From the NCBI RefSeq assembly GCF_009363535.1, contig NZ_CP045369.1:942501-1006500 (forward strand): a stretch of DNA of 64,000 bases, written 5' to 3'. This DNA comes from Microbulbifer sp. THAF38. GTDB lineage: Bacteria; Pseudomonadota; Gammaproteobacteria; Pseudomonadales; Cellvibrionaceae. This document shows positions 63,936 to 64,000 of the stretch, in pieces (the first letter of the stretch is position 1; every line of letters begins with the position of its first letter). Under the pieces are notes generated by a model, which saw only the letters and a list, made by a program, of their open reading frames with translations, did not search any database and had not been told where the DNA came from. The position numbers were made by a program, and so were the translations under genes.

Positions 63936-64000
63936 AGGGCGAACCTTTCTTGTTGTTTTTGCGCAGGGGAGGTTGGCTGTTTTTTTCTATTCAGGCAAGA

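Overview
The window looks like part of a chromosome of a marine gammaproteobacterium, possibly Microbulbifer or a relative. That placement is an inference from the style of the housekeeping genes on the right (dbpA/deaD-like helicase, cytochrome b561, metR-metE) and from the very AT-rich surface-polysaccharide island beside them. No rRNA or tRNA gene is visible. About 55.7 kb (positions 1 to 55740) is one large capsule biosynthesis and export locus read entirely on the + strand. The right-hand 8 kb is visibly more GC-rich, ordinary chromosome.

Layout. Positions 1-10485 hold the end of rfbB, two glycosyltransferases, a sulfotransferase-like gene, an unrecognised gene, a cassette of DRE-TIM aldolase, HAD phosphatase and KdsB-like CMP-sugar synthetase, then galU and galE. 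Positions 10846-14505 hold a sulfotransferase and a two-domain GT2. A decayed IS30-family transposase follows at about 14530-15110. Positions 15757-20206 encode the ABC-type capsule exporter (KpsM, KpsT, KpsE and KpsD types). Positions 20354-24931 hold rfbA, a small repeat protein, wecB and wecC. Positions 24991-35169 hold two very large multi-domain glycosyltransferases, a heparinase II/III-family protein, a sulfotransferase, an acetyltransferase and a methyltransferase. Positions 36352-47236 hold a 1504-residue coiled-coil protein, a GT2/GT4 fusion, another sulfotransferase and a second two-domain GT2. Positions 47813-55740 hold an SLC13-type permease, a glycosyltransferase, KpsC, a PhyH-type dioxygenase and KpsS.

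How it fits together. KpsM/T/E/D plus KpsC/KpsS define an ABC-transporter-dependent (group 2-like) capsule built on a Kdo-type linker. No Wzx flippase or Wzy polymerase is seen. Precursor genes supply UDP-Glc/UDP-Gal (galU, galE), ManNAc and ManNAcA (wecB, wecC), dTDP-sugars (rfbA, rfbB) and a CMP-ulosonate. Four PAPS-loop sulfotransferase-like genes, a heparinase-fold protein and an SLC13 permease together suggest a sulfated, uronic-acid-containing capsule; this is an inference.

The most striking item is the 1504-residue protein at 36352-40866. It has a degenerate methyltransferase-like head, a coiled coil of roughly 1150 residues containing 13 uninterrupted 45-residue repeats, and a tail of two WYL-YPDV-EGR repeats. 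The same tail repeat occurs in the next gene's glycosyltransferase and in a 155-residue mini-protein. I propose it as a WbdD-like molecular ruler or scaffold for capsule polymerisation. At the right end, an amidohydrolase gene carries two in-frame stop codons and is probably a young pseudogene.
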